Source: Tubiluchus corallicola (taxonomy: Eukaryota > Priapulida > Priapulimorpha > Priapulimorphida > Tubiluchidae). Taken from it: 60,000 nt of DNA. Shown piece by piece: positions 50,601 through 60,000 of this stretch. Within the stretch, counting starts at the first letter, position 1. Each line of letters starts with the position of its first letter. The position numbers and the translations under genes were made by a program. The notes below the pieces were generated by a model. It searched no databases and was not told the DNA's origin. It saw only the letters and a list, made by a program, of their open reading frames with translations. The stretch spans positions 188,001 through 248,000 of the forward strand of contig JAQGDQ010000252.1 of NCBI GenBank assembly GCA_030141605.1. Reading direction: 5' to 3'.

Positions 50601-53296
50601 GATATTACATTATGTTGACTTTTTGCTTTAAAGGTTACAAGTTTATAGTTTTAGTGGCTTTTAAGCTATGACAAAGTCTTTTGGATGTTAAAAAAAATGC
50701 CAAAGCACTTGCCAGCTAATCATCAACTGGAAAACAGCCACATTCAGTGATGTATAAAGTGAAACATGGAACAAAACAATAAAGGAATCAACCAGTTTAC
50801 ATCATGGTCATCAGAAAACATAAGGCTTTGATAAAAATTTGTTACCTAGAAAAAGGATTTAATCCTCTGAATTACAGTATCAGGGATTCCCTTAGAAAGT
50901 GTACAATGGCAGCACAGAGCCGTTTCATGCAAAGCAGTTGAAAGCAAAATTGTTGAGTGTTGGGTCCAAATCCTTTAAAATACTGTGAAATTATGTTAGC
51001 TGCTGGAAGAAACACCTTCATCTAATTTGCAGCGAAAATGATGACACATAGAGCACTTACCGTAAATTTTAGCAACAGTGACAAACAAAGTTTTTCCTCT
51101 ATTTATTTTTTGATTTGGTATTTTAAAAGTTCTGTATCTTTGGAAAAATCTAGGGGAATGCCTTAAAATTGTTTGTGTTTATACGTAGTGTCTGTAACAT
51201 CAAAGTGGGAATTTTCAATTGATTCGGTTACTTTCTTTTTTGCACCACCTAATATATTTGGCCAAATTAGAACATTTTTGGATGAAATATTACTTTGGAG
51301 GAAGTTTTTTTTTGTGTGTTAGGAGAAATCACAAAAAGAAAGTTTTTAAGACCATCTTAGGAAAAGGTCAGAGCTAGTAGTTTGACACCTGTTTGCAATT
51401 TTGAAAGTGTTAGGAGAACGAGGAATTAATTCTGCTTTGTTAGACACCTAAAGCAATTTACTTAAAACTGTGAGGGGGATCATTTAATGATTGAGTGTGT
51501 GACAGTAAAATTACCAAAAAATATAGTATATTAAAAACAGTTGTCGTTTTAGTATAAATCCAAAGTTCACATGTTGAGGTTTATGCAATGAATCAGCTAT
51601 ATGATAAAATAATATAATAATTATATATGATTATAATATATAATTTATGCTTTCATTTTCACTTCTCAGAATAGATTTTCCGATATCATGAAGATTTTGA
51701 TTTAGCATTATTGCAGAATTGTGACAAGGTTACACTAACATCAAAAATTAAACTTTTTTTAACAAGTTATTGCTGTCAAACGTTTCCGCTTGACTCGTAA
51801 TTTCAGTCTGCTCTATACCATTGTTTAGGTACTTATATGGCTAGGATTGGTAGTTATCATGATTTTCGGTCTAGCTGCTACTTTCTGTATGATCAAAGTT
51901 GCAAAATATTACAAGCGACCGTACGACTTAGAGAATGCACACATGCTGGATTGGAGCATGCCACTACCTCGCAGATATTCAAGCGAAGTGTGAGTATCTT
52001 TGAATTTTTGCTTCATCCTCATATCTTCTTTCGGAGTTGTTTTCACTCTATAATTGCATTAAATTTTGTACGACATTTAATTTTGTACATTCCTTACCAA
52101 TTTGCAAAGAGGAGTGTAAGTATAACAATGCAGCTGCTGTTGCATTCTAAAATCCACTTTGCACAATGGCACTATATATGTGAATCTTTTGTACTTAAAT
52201 TAAATCTTTACTAAACTAAATACACTAAACTTTTTTCGTAATTTACTTTGAAAACCATTTAAGAACTCTGAGTGTTCAGATTTTTTTGTAATGTCTGTTG
52301 CTGTTTAAACAGTATACAGCTTCATTTTGTGGTTCCTACTAGCTCTAGAATTCAGATAAAATACATTTTGTCTTACTTTTAAGAAAAGCTTTTTTAAATT
52401 TATATGGGCAACAGAGTGGCTATATTATATATCGTATAGTTATACCGCTCTATACAGCCTACTTTGGGACTGCAAAAAAGTTGGTATTAAGAGAGTTTGG
52501 CATTACGTAAAACTAGGTTTGACTGTATTTGGTATACATACATTTTAGTTACTTCTGTGAAACCAAATTCAGTGTTTGAATGTTTTTTTCATGTTGCAAT
52601 GTCACTATATTGATTTGTAGTAATTAAAATGTAGAGCTCTAGCGCTTCGAAATAAAAAAAAAACTAAAAAGGCATTATAGTCTATGCAGATACTTATTGT
52701 TCTGGCACTTGGAGTTTTTTATTTTCATCTCACATTCCTAGTTTACTTTCTCTAAACTCAACAAAAATGTGTCACATTTGCAAATTATCATCGCGTAACA
52801 TTTTAATATATTTGTCTTAACTAGCTGGGATACATCCAAATAATGGAAAACACGATCAGGTACTAGTGGGGTTGTACCCGAATTTAAAGGACCGGAAATG
52901 TTTCCTTTTCAGGGTTGTCATGCCCTGTGACTCCAGAGAATTCGATCCTTCCCTGTGGATCAGTAAGGAAACTGTAAAGCGTCATAATCAACTTTAATGC
53001 CTACAGATGAATTCTTTTAGTTTTAGTCTTTATCCAAATTGCCCACTGCTCAGGTGTGTACTGTAAATGCAATTCAGTGATATTTTTGCAGTTCCGATTT
53101 TGTACGATCATTCTTTCATAAAAACTGAAGGAAAATAGAAGAATCTGTCTTCAGTCAAAATTTGTTCATTTTCTTCCATAGGTATCGCCGGAAACAGTAT
53201 CATGAGAACCCGTTACTGTACAGGCCTTACAGGCCGGTGTCACCTGTGCGTGGTACGGTTTCTTCGGAACAGTTTCCACAGTTTGTGGGCTTTTGA
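26616..53296 (+). CDS. Prominin-like five-span membrane glycoprotein
   Basis: Exons joining in frame: 26616-26958, 27736-27782, 29326-29534, 30659-30779, 30989-31052, 32854-32943, 33619-33833, 35263-35337, 36141-36201, 36603-36679, 37024-37115, 38088-38240, 42398-42607, 43844-43934, 44227-44284, (44529-44539), 44965-45111, 45214-45303, 45555-45638, 46769-46822, 48352-48432, 48677-48745, 50339-50428, 51829-51989, 53182-53296; about 935 residues (human PROM1 865). The topology is that of prominin: signal peptide (1-21), IPWDSIRD, TM1 (about 138-159) then a Cys-rich turn CCCRYLGYC, TM2 (about 184-205), first ectodomain loop, TM3 (about 467-490) with another Cys/Gly turn, TM4 (about 521-546), second loop, TM5 (about 845-868) and a basic tail starting KVAKYYKRPYD. 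Many NxS/T sites lie in the loops. Prominins bind cholesterol and occupy microvilli, cilia and other protrusions. The similarity is structural and weak in sequence, so orthology to PROM1 or PROM2 is not claimed. Confidence 0.88.
29585..30650. repeat. Dispersed about 200-bp unit repeat, with inverted copy
   Basis: Related units start near 29660, 29900 and 30035, each with TGCAAAATGT or a variant, then GGTGA...AACTTT..GG and CCTGCA(A/G)TGA. At about 30480-30640 a similar unit lies in inverse orientation (CCATTGCCTAAAAGTTGTCA followed by CCCGTCACGTAACATC). The same family occurs at 15105-15850. It lies in the prominin intron 29535-30658. Confidence 0.6.
31743..32190. mobile_element. pogo/Tigger-like remnant
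   Basis: Begins AGTTAACCTCGGGTATAAGG and repeats TATAAGGGAC-type phrases at both ends (31770-31785, 31850-31862, 32145-32172). The ACCTCGnnTATAAGG signature resembles the ends of Tigger-type DNA transposons. A clean right end and target duplication could not be found. Confidence 0.5.
32818..32846. repeat. (GTTT)n microsatellite next to a splice acceptor
   Basis: Seven GTTT units end 7 bases before the acceptor TAG at 32851-32853 and so form the pyrimidine/G tract of the intron before exon 32854. Confidence 0.9.
34340..34962 (+). mobile_element. LINE 3' end (CR1/L2-like reverse transcriptase C-terminus) with microsatellite tail
   Basis: In shifting frames the plus strand gives FKILLIIFINKV, a block corresponding to DRAFGLVAPCLW, and a closing LLKTLLFKP, the usual C-terminal signature of LINE reverse-transcriptase proteins. 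It ends with GAAGCACTTTATAAAGGCAG and then a GATGAT microsatellite (about 34874-34962), which is how many such LINEs terminate. Stops and frameshifts show it is dead. It lies in the prominin intron 33834-35262. Confidence 0.75.
35433..36015. mobile_element. pogo/Tigger-like element, 583 bp
   Basis: The left end AAGTAAATCCTCACCTAAC and right end ATGCAAGTACTTACTG (followed by TA) are inverted; TA also precedes the left end. It shares the CAGTAAGT(C/A)CT ends with 9120-9510, and the right part includes CGCTTAACGTCGTT. The left-most C has become A. Confidence 0.65.
37440..37720. repeat. Diverged copy of the dispersed 15.1-kb/29.6-kb repeat
   Basis: The phrase GTCCATCATCAGTCCACAAT followed by TTGAGTTTA matches the left part of the repeat at 29600-29640. 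The rest is too diverged to align by eye. Confidence 0.35.
38456..38600. repeat. Compound microsatellite (AAC/AGC/ATC)n
   Basis: Runs of AAC, AGT/AGC and ATC units. The short Asn/Ser/Ile-rich frame over it is a by-product. Confidence 0.85.
38943..39605 (+). mobile_element. Tc1-like degenerate element, copy 2, with transposase tail
   Basis: The left end TTGGGTGACACCAAAAAATG and interior align with 50515-51252 (for example AGTTTAGACTACAACAGTAT). From about 39291 a plus-strand frame reads WNYLKEKLYEDWTEPFDAEE, the typical C-terminal segment of Tc1/Tc3-type transposases, before it decays. The right end near 39605 is approximate. Confidence 0.7.
40290..40942 (-). pseudogene. Class A (rhodopsin-family) GPCR pseudogene, TM1-TM5
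   Basis: The minus strand from ATG 40942 gives an N-terminus with N-glycosylation sites and a classical TM1, FVTAVPGNILVLLAIYQSQQ followed by LRTKTN (GN motif and intracellular loop 1). It then shifts frame at a TAG. Displaced frames continue with TM2-like LVASLVVIDVIV, TM3 with ISHIVAIASEWYTTIIQPLKY-type sequence (SEW where DRY is expected), a TM4 Trp, and TM5 FYFIPFAILTLMYTRIWKVL. At least three frame breaks and the altered DRY show it is dead. Resemblance is greatest to amine/peptide-type receptors, but the ligand class is unknown. It lies antisense inside the prominin intron 38241-42397. Confidence 0.72.
41747..41783. repeat. Perfect AT-rich palindrome, 17-bp arms
   Basis: ATATTAAATATAATATA and its exact inverse flank a three-base loop. 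It could extrude a cruciform; no other function is indicated. Confidence 0.8.
41864..42257. mobile_element. hAT-type non-autonomous TIR element, copy 2 (394 bp)
   Basis: Starts CAGTGGCGACTCATG and ends CATGAGCAGCCACTG. The 8-bp sequence TTCTGTGC is present intact at both sides (41856-41863 and 42258-42265). The interior matches 3213-3776 (GTGGAACTGCAGCACCCCC and TTTTCTGAAACAGCATC), with about 170 bases fewer. Confidence 0.92.
43449..43652. repeat. Pair of tRNA-like sequences in opposite orientation
   Basis: On the minus strand a segment ending GGTTCTTGGTTCAAATCCAG carries a Pol III B-box-like GGTTCAAATCC with a plausible 5-bp T-stem and a 7-base T-loop. On the plus strand CCTTGATTCAAATCCAGG at 43616-43633 carries another. 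Acceptor stems pair poorly and the distance from A-box to T-arm in the first is too long for a tRNA, so these are probably decayed tRNA-derived SINE heads. Confidence 0.4.
44529..44539 (+). other. Predicted 11-base microexon of the prominin-like gene
   Basis: The exon ending at 44284 stops in phase 1 and the exon at 44965 starts in phase 0, so they cannot join directly. Between them GCCAAGTTGTG is flanked by a good acceptor (ACATCTTGCAG) and donor (GTAAGC). Its 11 bases restore the frame (adding GQVV) and make the full coding length divisible by three. Confidence 0.45.
47022..47888. mobile_element. pogo/Tigger-like element, 867 bp
   Basis: Starts CAGTAGGTGCCGCTTAGACT and ends GTGGCGCCTACTG, with TA at 47020-47021 and 47889-47890. 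Near the ends, GACTCATTCGC and its partner GTGAGTCTATTACG also oppose each other. No intact transposase was recognised. It lies in the prominin intron 46823-48351. Confidence 0.82.
50515..51252 (+). mobile_element. Tc1-like degenerate element, copy 3 (738 bp)
   Basis: Ends TCAGGTGGCACAGAAAAC and TTTTTTGCACCACCTAA are imperfect inverted repeats with TA outside both. The interior aligns with 38943-39605, including the decayed transposase tail (GGGATTCCCTTAGAAAGTGT, then CACAGAGCCGTTTCATGC). It lies in the prominin intron 50429-51828. Confidence 0.75.
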
Positions 53297-53384
53297 AGTA
53301 GGTGAATCTTAACTTCTGCTAATATTATGTCATTTAACAATTTTTGCCTTTAATGAATGGCTTATTTCATTGCAGTTATTTACT

Positions 53385-53390
53385 AATAAA
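53385..53390 (+). promoter_or_regulatory. Candidate polyadenylation signal of the prominin-like gene
   Basis: AATAAA lies 89 bases after the TGA at 53294-53296, the first such hexamer downstream. It would give a short 3' UTR. Confidence 0.5.
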
Positions 53391-54700
53391 ATATGACAAT
53401 TGTATGTATCGCTTTAACTTTAATAATTTGCACATCTGTCATTGTAGAAATTCTTATACACTTTAGATATGACCTTGAACGGGAATTGAACAACGGCTTT
53501 TATTGCATGAAGTATGTGTTACGTTGCTGTAACTTTCTCATACACTAACATTGTTTTGCAGTACTGCATCCTATCTTCATTTAAAACTTGCTCACTATGT
53601 TTCTGTTGTTCACATATTTTCGTGGGTTTGATGGTTGGTGGTGGCAGTAGTGTCAGTTGACTGCTGGTGCTAATTATTCAGAATTAGGCAGAATTTTTTA
53701 AAATGCATGAGTGTGTTACTTTTAACTATATTTTTATATGTTTTTGTTTTATGCAGGCAGGAAATGTCGGCATCTCTTTTCACATTCCAAATGGCCAGCT
53801 TGTCTTCTTTTAAACAGTTTCTGAAGAATGAAACTTGCTGACTGACATGTGCACGACATATTTTGGTTTTTCTGTACTCAATCTTTCTTACCATTGTTTT
53901 TAAGTTTATTAGCTATACTTATTATTAAAAACTGTGATAAAATATTGTTGTTAGTCTGTTTGTTAGCTTATTAAATTCTTGTCATTGATGAAAATGGTCT
54001 TTAGAAACTATTTTATTTTTTTCTTTAAAGTCTGATTTTAACTTATAGTCATTTTTTCTCTTGTTTAGGTATTAATAAGGATACACTCAGTTTGCTAGAT
54101 CATTCAACTTCGTTGAATTTTAATTGATACTTGTTTTCTGGGAAAAAGTTATTATAGGGGTTCTATGAGTGTACTCGTTTAACATGACAGTATTACTTCT
54201 TTAGCAGAATGTGCAATCGACTTTTTGTGTTATGTGATGTTAATGTAAAAAATTGTACCTTGGTTATTGACATATGATTTCAGAATCCGATAGGATGCTT
54301 GGACAAGCATAAACTAGGTTGCACATGTGTAATTGTTGATCTAGTAAAATTACTGCTTAAGTGACTGAGCAACAAAAATTTGTACCTGCTTTATTAATTT
54401 TTTATTCCTTTAAACAAAAATGATGAAATTAGGTGTGCACTTAATTTATGTTAATATACATACGGATCGTCTTACAGTTCAATGATTAGCCATAAGCTAA
54501 TGGCTAAAATTTAGTCACACACAGTAAGCATAACGTACAATATAAAAAATAGCAATGGGGCCTACACAAAGTACGAATTCATGATAGTCAGTGAAAGTAT
54601 ATCAAAGGCTGTTTACAACACAAGAAACTCGAGAAATTACTCTGTCAAATCTACAGTTACAAAAATAATATATTTTAATAGTACCATAAAGTACCAAAAT
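53391..54700. other. Intergenic DNA, nothing recognised
   Basis: AT-rich sequence after the prominin-like gene. Short open frames show no family motifs. The 5' exons of the gene at 57807 could be hidden in the wider gap but none could be identified. Confidence 0.45.
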
Positions 54701-54747
54701 TTTTTTGCATGATTATAATGATGATAATAACAGCAAGAACAAAAAGA

Positions 54748-55005
54748 AACGAAAAGAAAGAGTTGCCTGAACTATATACTAACTACTTTACCTTAATCAA
54801 AGATGTTCACTCTCACTGTACTAGGTCTTCCAGTATGGGACACTATTTTCAAACACTATTTAACACAGCGTATGGCTTAAATACCTTACAGCACAATGGA
54901 GTTATTTTGTGGAATAATGTGCCCAAGACAATCATTTCCTCTCCTTTAAAAATAGCTACCAAGCAATATAAGATATTTTTAATTAGTAAATATTCAATGG
55001 CGTAA
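54748..55005 (+). pseudogene. LINE reverse-transcriptase C-terminal remnant
   Basis: An open frame contains CTRSSS followed by NTAYGLNTLQHNGVILWNNV and PKTIISSPLKIATKQYKIFL. This is the Y-G...(H/Y)NG..LWN.(L/V)P..I..S....FK..L signature that closes many LINE (jockey/CR1/RTE group) proteins. Nothing upstream was recognised, so this is a 5'-truncated copy, perhaps fairly young because this frame is still open to a TAA. Confidence 0.72.
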
Positions 55006-55708
55006 AAGACTAGAGGTTTTTTCTCTTTTTTGTGCACGTGTGTCTTTTTGCACTAATGTTTTTCTTTTACTAATTGGTATCTTTACGACTTTTGTTACTT
55101 TATTAATCAAAGGTGTAAATCAATTAAAATGAAATTATACATTAATCGCAGCCTATGTCTATCTGTTTCAACTTGGAAAATAAACCCTTGAATGCTCTTA
55201 GCTTATAACCAGCAAATACCAGTGATACAAAAAATTTTGAATGTATTATTGCAGCATGAATTTTTCTAATGAATCACTTATATTCTTATAATGTACCACC
55301 CCCTCCCTCCCCATAGCCCATCTTTAATGGTTATGATGGCTACATTACTACCATCAATTATATTTAAATGTTCTATACAATTATTGTTATTACAACAAGT
55401 ATAATGTATAATTTAATCTCTTCTCCCCCACTTAAATTTGGGTACATATATGTGTATATGTATATCATTGTATATACAAGTAAGTGGTGTATTGACAGAT
55501 AATCACATAATTCATATTCGTAACTATTAAAAAAATTTTTCACTCTTTAAGGCTCACTCAAAGTCGTAATTACATATTATGTTTTCCTTTCTCAACTTTC
55601 AGGTTTATTGCTCTTATACTATTGCTGTTATTACATCATTTACTTCAGCCTTATTTACAAGTTATCTACAGAAGCATGCATAACTATAATCATTTTTTCA
55701 TTTAAGTA

Positions 55709-55747
55709 AGGTGAGTGTGTTAATGACCGTATGGTCGTACACTCACC
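55709..55747. repeat. Short hairpin
   Basis: AGGTGAGTGT and ACACTCACCT form a 10-bp stem, and GACC-GTAT-GGTC forms a second small stem within the loop. Function unknown; it may be a leftover of a TIR element. Confidence 0.4.
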
Positions 55748-56689
55748 TCGCACTACTCAAATTATTTTATTTACAGTTTATTAATGTGTTTGATATTGTA
55801 TTTTTTGATGTGTGAAATAAAATTCATAGTTCAATAGTTCATAGAATGAGACTGTGATTCAGTTTTAGTATTTTTCGGAGGAAACCTACTTTCCGATTTA
55901 AGAAGCTAAAGGACCATTTTAATTGGTTTTGAATTATATTTCAGGGATACAAATTCATAGCAACAGTTGCAGCAATATCAAACAATACTCTTGATTATTA
56001 TTGGGAACAATAGTAGTTATAAATGTTTTGCTACTTGGGGTTATTGATGATTTTACAATCCACCACTTATTCAGTTATTCAGTAGTTACTTCCGGCTGCT
56101 GCAAGCTGGCATTTCAGAGAAAGTTTTCTGCCTTGTAGCACCCACTGAAATGTGGTCTGGGCGCTTGCGTTTCCCACCTAGTCGATTTTCTACCAAAGGT
56201 GCAATAGAATCACAGATTCCATTTACAGTCCGTAACTAAGGACGCAATACGCGTTGAGTTTAGTCTCGGTTTACTACTCATTTGTTGCAACTGAACTTTT
56301 AGTTTGGCATTAACAATTTTGTAGCGTTGCAAATACATTTTGTTACTGCAGCGTTGCTTTTGTCGAGACAAATGAATCACGAAAGTAGTCAACAGCATTC
56401 AAACAGGGCGTCTCTTGATTTATTAGCCAATGTAAAGCTTATGTGAACTTAACTTAAACGAGGTTACGATATATAATTAGTTGTTGTCGCTACTTGCAAG
56501 AGTTGTATCTTTCTCTTTGTCATTCTAAAGAAAGATTTACTAAAAGATCTCGATTTGGTTGAAAATTTTCAGCTGTACTTCACTGGCAGGCTATTTCGTA
56601 TTTGCTAGTTGTAATCTTGGCAACTGCGATTTGACGATGTGTTATTCAATATTACATAGAGACAGTGCTATAGACAAAGATGCATTTTT
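55748..56689. other. Intergenic DNA, nothing recognised
   Basis: No exon or repeat was identified. One or two 3'-splice-site-like strings (for example ATATTTCAG near 55944) have no convincing coding sequence after them. Confidence 0.4.
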
Positions 56690-56709
56690 TAGCAAAGCAC
56701 CTTTGTTCT

Positions 56710-56890
56710 AATGTAACCAGGGTCACCGCTTACAACTTATTCAGTGCCGACTTAATTGTTTCAAAAACTTTTTACTCTAACAGAATAATTAAAATGTGGA
56801 ATGAATTTTCAGAGCCTTTCAACCCTTAGTCTGTGCTCATAGAAGCTAACTTTTTAAAAACTGTTTTAAAAGGTCTAAATCTTAAAAATC
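56710..56890 (+). pseudogene. Second intergenic LINE C-terminal remnant
   Basis: The plus-strand frame reads RVTAYNLFSADLIVSK, then FYSNRIIKMWNEFSEPFNP and a stop. The (F)(F/Y)..R.I..WN.(L/F)...... phrase followed shortly by a lysine/leucine-rich helix is the C-terminal signature of LINE proteins. It is short and interrupted. Confidence 0.6.
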
Positions 56891-56995
56891 ACTTATCTTC
56901 TAATAGGCACTTGTAAGTAGCATTGGCTCTTTATGCTTTTATTCACAGTCTTTAAACTAGCCCTTTATCTGTAAAATTTTATTCTGTGCTGTGTA

Positions 56996-57256
56996 TGGGT
57001 CATTCTCTACAGAACGTGCAAAACAGATGTGAAAAAATCTGCTAAATGACTGGAAAGATGTTCTTAAAATTACTCTGCCGTGTTATTAATAAGGTTCCCT
57101 TGTATACAAAAAAGATACTGACAGAGCTTAAAACACTTGTAAAAATTTACTATGACCATTTTAAAGCTATCTGAATAACAGTATCGCACCAGAAACTTTG
57201 TTATTAAAAAAAATTATCCGGGGACAAAAATTGTACGTTCTGTGGAGAATGACCCA
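56996..57256. mobile_element. TIR MITE of 261 bp
   Basis: TGGGTCATTCTCTACAGAAC and its inverse (GTTCTGTGGAGAATGACCCA) bound the element, differing at one base over 20, with TA on both sides (56994-56995 and 57257-57258). The long, well-kept TIR suggests it is one of the younger elements in the window. Confidence 0.9.
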
Positions 57257-57806
57257 TATATGTTTCATCCTACTTTCACATTTTATACTTTTTTGTAAAT
57301 ACTTTTAATTTTAAAAATTTTTGTTTCAAATAAAGATAACATATTAAATGAATCCTAAATTCTTAAACACCATCTGACTTTTGGCTGTCACTTGCTAATT
57401 TTAGATGCATTAATATTGATTATTAGTTATAGAAATGCTGTAGACTGTAGAGCTAATATTCATCATTCTTTTTCTAAGTTGGGTTATAAAAAATGAACAT
57501 TTATAACTATACATTATCATAAGTTTCAGTAACTTATGTGTGATGAAAATCAGCTAAGTGACATTAGTTATTAATGTTAGTTGTTACAGTTGCAGAAAAG
57601 GGGTGATAGCTGGATCACTTTTTACAGCAATTGTTTCACAAACGTTCATTGTCATTTATAGGTTACAGCTATGCTATTGTACCATTGCTTTTTTGCACAT
57701 TTTTTGCAATAGCAAAACATTGTAGCTTATAATAAAATATTGATTCTTTTTTATTTTAGTTTTCTGTGTTTCTAATTTTGCTTTGTATTTTTTTATTTCT
57801 TGTCAG

Positions 57807-58922
57807 TTTTTGACAGCTGTTATGGACAAGGATTATCCTAAATCTCTGAAATTGTGTGAGGATAGTAAGTTATAGTTTATTTTAGTATAATTTTACTGTT
57901 GTTAATTGTACTTAATTAGCTGCTATAACTAACACGACAGCAATTATGTAATTGTCGCCACGCCATCCTCTTTGCCGCCATCATATTGTCATTATTGTAC
58001 CGCTATTAATGTTGTCATATCTTTATCATCATCATCGCCATTGTCATAACTATCATCATCATCATCATCGTCATTATCATCATCATCTTCATTATCAAGA
58101 CCATGTGTGAAAAATAATTTGGCAGTTGCTAGCTGGTACGTTACCTTAAACCTATGTTGCAGCAATTTATGCTCAGTGAACTTTATAGTTAATTTCACTT
58201 CCTTATACTGAAAATGTAACCTCGGGTAGCGGATGACTAACCCTTGTCTTTGTTTGGGGCAAATCAACAAAAATCACGAAATACAGTCTCAATTGTTATT
58301 GTAATCATCATCATAGTCGCCATTATTATGATCATATTTGCAACAGTGCAGTTATCGACATCATTATAGCATTATTGCCAAATTGCAGCAAAATTGTTTA
58401 AACTGGAATAACAGCTTCTTTCTTTCATTCGTAGTTTTTATTTTACACTTACTAATTGCTGTTACCCACGAGTTTTTTAAATTGCTTTGTTTTTTGTTAG
58501 TGCATGAATTCTTCATTAGTGCTTACTGATGTGCATTTATTAATGTGGTTGTTCATGTGTATTTCATACTTGCAAATTGCCAGTCATTTGCAAATGTTTA
58601 ATGCAAGTTTTTTATTTTCAGTTTTACGAGTAGAACCAAATAACAAGCAAGCTCAGCAGTTTTACCCAGTGATAAAAGAAAAAATTGCTTTAGGTATGCA
58701 TAATACACAGCTTCCCTAATTTTTAGTGTAAAAATTAAGTAATGCCGATTTTGTTGAAGATTTAATCAGGTGGCAGCAGGCTCATTTTACTAATGAGTGA
58801 TCTTTGTAATTTCAGGTAAATGCATATTGTTTCAAGGAGGAGAGTTTGGCTTACTTAGTTATGGTTTATTGACCCTATTAGTACCATATGTTCATGTTAT
58901 TGATGTAGTTATCCAGTATTAA
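57807..58922 (+). CDS. Terminal exons of an ERICH2-like protein (partial)
   Basis: Exons 57807-57864, 58622-58693 and possibly 58816-58922 join in frame. The first two give FLTAVMDKDYPKSLKLCEDI followed by LRVEPNNKQAQQFYPVIKEK and IALG, a TPR-like helical pair. A very similar block closes glutamate-rich protein 2 (ERICH2) as I recall it. Splice sites are good (TCTTGTCAG, GATA|GTAAGT, TTATTTTCAG, TTAG|GTATGC). The third exon, after TAATTTCAG, would add a 35-residue hydrophobic tail and a TAA; it is uncertain, since ERICH2 proteins normally end soon after the block. Upstream exons were not found between 53.3 and 57.8 kb. No function can be read from the sequence beyond a likely protein-binding helical repeat. 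Confidence 0.55.
58022..58093. repeat. (ATC)n microsatellite
   Basis: An imperfect run of ATC/TCATC units in the intron between the two ERICH2-like exons. A minus-strand Asp-rich frame over it is a by-product. Confidence 0.85.
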
Positions 58923-60000
58923 TTATTACTATTAAGTAGTGTTCATGTTCATATCTCAAGTGCTTGTTCTTGTTAGCATTTGTCTGGTAAATTGTATGTA
59001 CTTGGATATAGAAGACTTTTAAGCTGAGATTGTCACCAGCTAATAAATATGCGTGCTGACAGCAATCGGTATGTGAGATAGGGCATTTAATCGCAGTTGA
59101 CGGTCTGTGTGTCTGTCCGCACAATAAACTCAAATAATCACAAAATTAGCAAGTCTATGGTCATTCCACTTAACAGAGGTTTAGGCCTGCTGCTCCTAAT
59201 AAGGCTTGGAAACCCACTGTTTCTTGTGTCAATGGGCAGTCAAAGGACAAGATCACAGTTTTTAGTTTTGTGAATTAACGGCCTACACAACCCCAAGAAA
59301 CTTTTTTTAACATATTGTTAAGATTACACAAACACAGAAATATATAGTTATTCTTCAGTAAAGGGAGCTTAGGCCCTATAAATTAACAGACTTACGATTT
59401 TATTTCATATTTTGTATGTACACATTGCCTTGAAGGCTGCCACTGTTTTGTGGCTTTAGCACGAGCATGACGTAATGTGTAGACAAAGCCTCTTTGGTTA
59501 TGCAAAATTCTAATGGCTATTACTGTAAAATAAATCATTATACTTTGGCAAAGTGAGATTGGTAACTGCTTTTACACTTGGGTCTGGTAGTGCGGAACTA
59601 CATTGGAACAGCTATAAGATGGTAAATAGTATTCAAAAGTTGATAAGATATAATTAAAGCATCTAAAATTGTGCAAAAGTTTGATGTATCCAGCTCTCAC
59701 AAGTCTTACCGTAATCCTAAATTTGTAAAATTATTAATTCACCCATATCTCATGCATCCCGCCTACGATGCTATTTTCATTCCGTTGCTGCTATCATGCA
59801 TCTCAAAACGTGCGGGATTCAAATCTGTGGTTCAATTGTACTAAATGATGATTTCTACAGCACATACAGTAATGAGGTGTTTCATAAGCTTAAAGTTTCA
59901 TAAGTGTATTATATATTTGATTATAATAATTATCAATTTATCACCAAACAACTGCTATGTACTAGAAGCATCCAACTCACCTTGCATAATGGGTGCAACA
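58923..60000. other. 3' flank to the window end
   Basis: No exon was recognised. GTGTGTCTGTCCGCACAATAA near 59105 and the GGGATTCAAATCTGTGGTTC phrase near 59814 look repeat-derived (the second is B-box-like) but could not be delimited. Confidence 0.4.

Noticed and set aside
51837-52214. 125-codon plus-strand frame over the TM5 exon
   Set aside because: It is in another frame than the conserved TM5 exon 51829-51989, which joins both neighbours correctly; the frame is a shadow.
57992-58270. Minus-strand Asp-rich open frame
   Set aside because: It is a translation of the (ATC)n microsatellite and lies in an intron of the gene on the other strand.
1-60000. Bacterial-type features such as operons, CRISPR arrays or ribosome binding sites
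   Set aside because: Spliced genes with GT-AG introns and animal protein families make this a eukaryotic window; no CRISPR-like spaced repeats were seen (the 35-bp repeat has no unique spacers).

Overview
The window is genomic DNA from a eukaryote, almost certainly a ciliated, non-vertebrate animal. It is AT-rich, its genes are cut into many short exons (mostly 50-260 bases) with GT-AG introns of 0.1-4 kb, and it is full of animal-type transposon debris (hAT, pogo/Tigger-like, Tc1-like, Ty3/gypsy, LINE tails). Axonemal dynein genes mean motile cilia. The species cannot be named from the sequence.

Layout. (1) At 23-1693, minus strand, lies the 5' part of a Tctex1-domain (dynein light chain type) gene that runs off the left edge. 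(2) At 2346-16453, plus strand, lie the last 11 exons of an axonemal dynein heavy chain of the DNAH5/DNAH8 type: 704 residues, open throughout, ending in a normal stop. Its N-terminal part (some 85% of such a protein) must lie left of the window, so the light-chain-type gene seems to sit in one of its introns on the opposite strand. (3) 16454-26615 has no confident gene. It holds a Tc1-like remnant, a broken minus-strand Ty3/gypsy element with one LTR, LTR pieces within a tandem duplication, and microsatellites. (4) At 26616-53296, plus strand, is a complete prominin-like gene of about 25 exons: signal peptide, five membrane segments, two large glycosylated ectodomain loops, and about 935 residues if an 11-base microexon is accepted. 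Its introns hold a dead class-A GPCR copy, a LINE 3' end and several TIR elements. (5) 53297-57806 is intergenic with two LINE tails and a 261-bp TIR element. (6) At 57807-58922 are probable terminal exons of a small gene resembling ERICH2.

Functional link: the dynein heavy chain and Tctex1 protein both belong to ciliary/dynein motor biology, and prominins are proteins of membrane protrusions and cilia-related membranes. No new multi-gene system was seen. The most unusual points are the apparent nesting of a dynein light-chain-type gene in a dynein heavy-chain gene, a GC-AG intron in the dynein gene, a predicted 11-base microexon in the prominin gene, and a set of short TIR elements whose target-site duplications can still be read.
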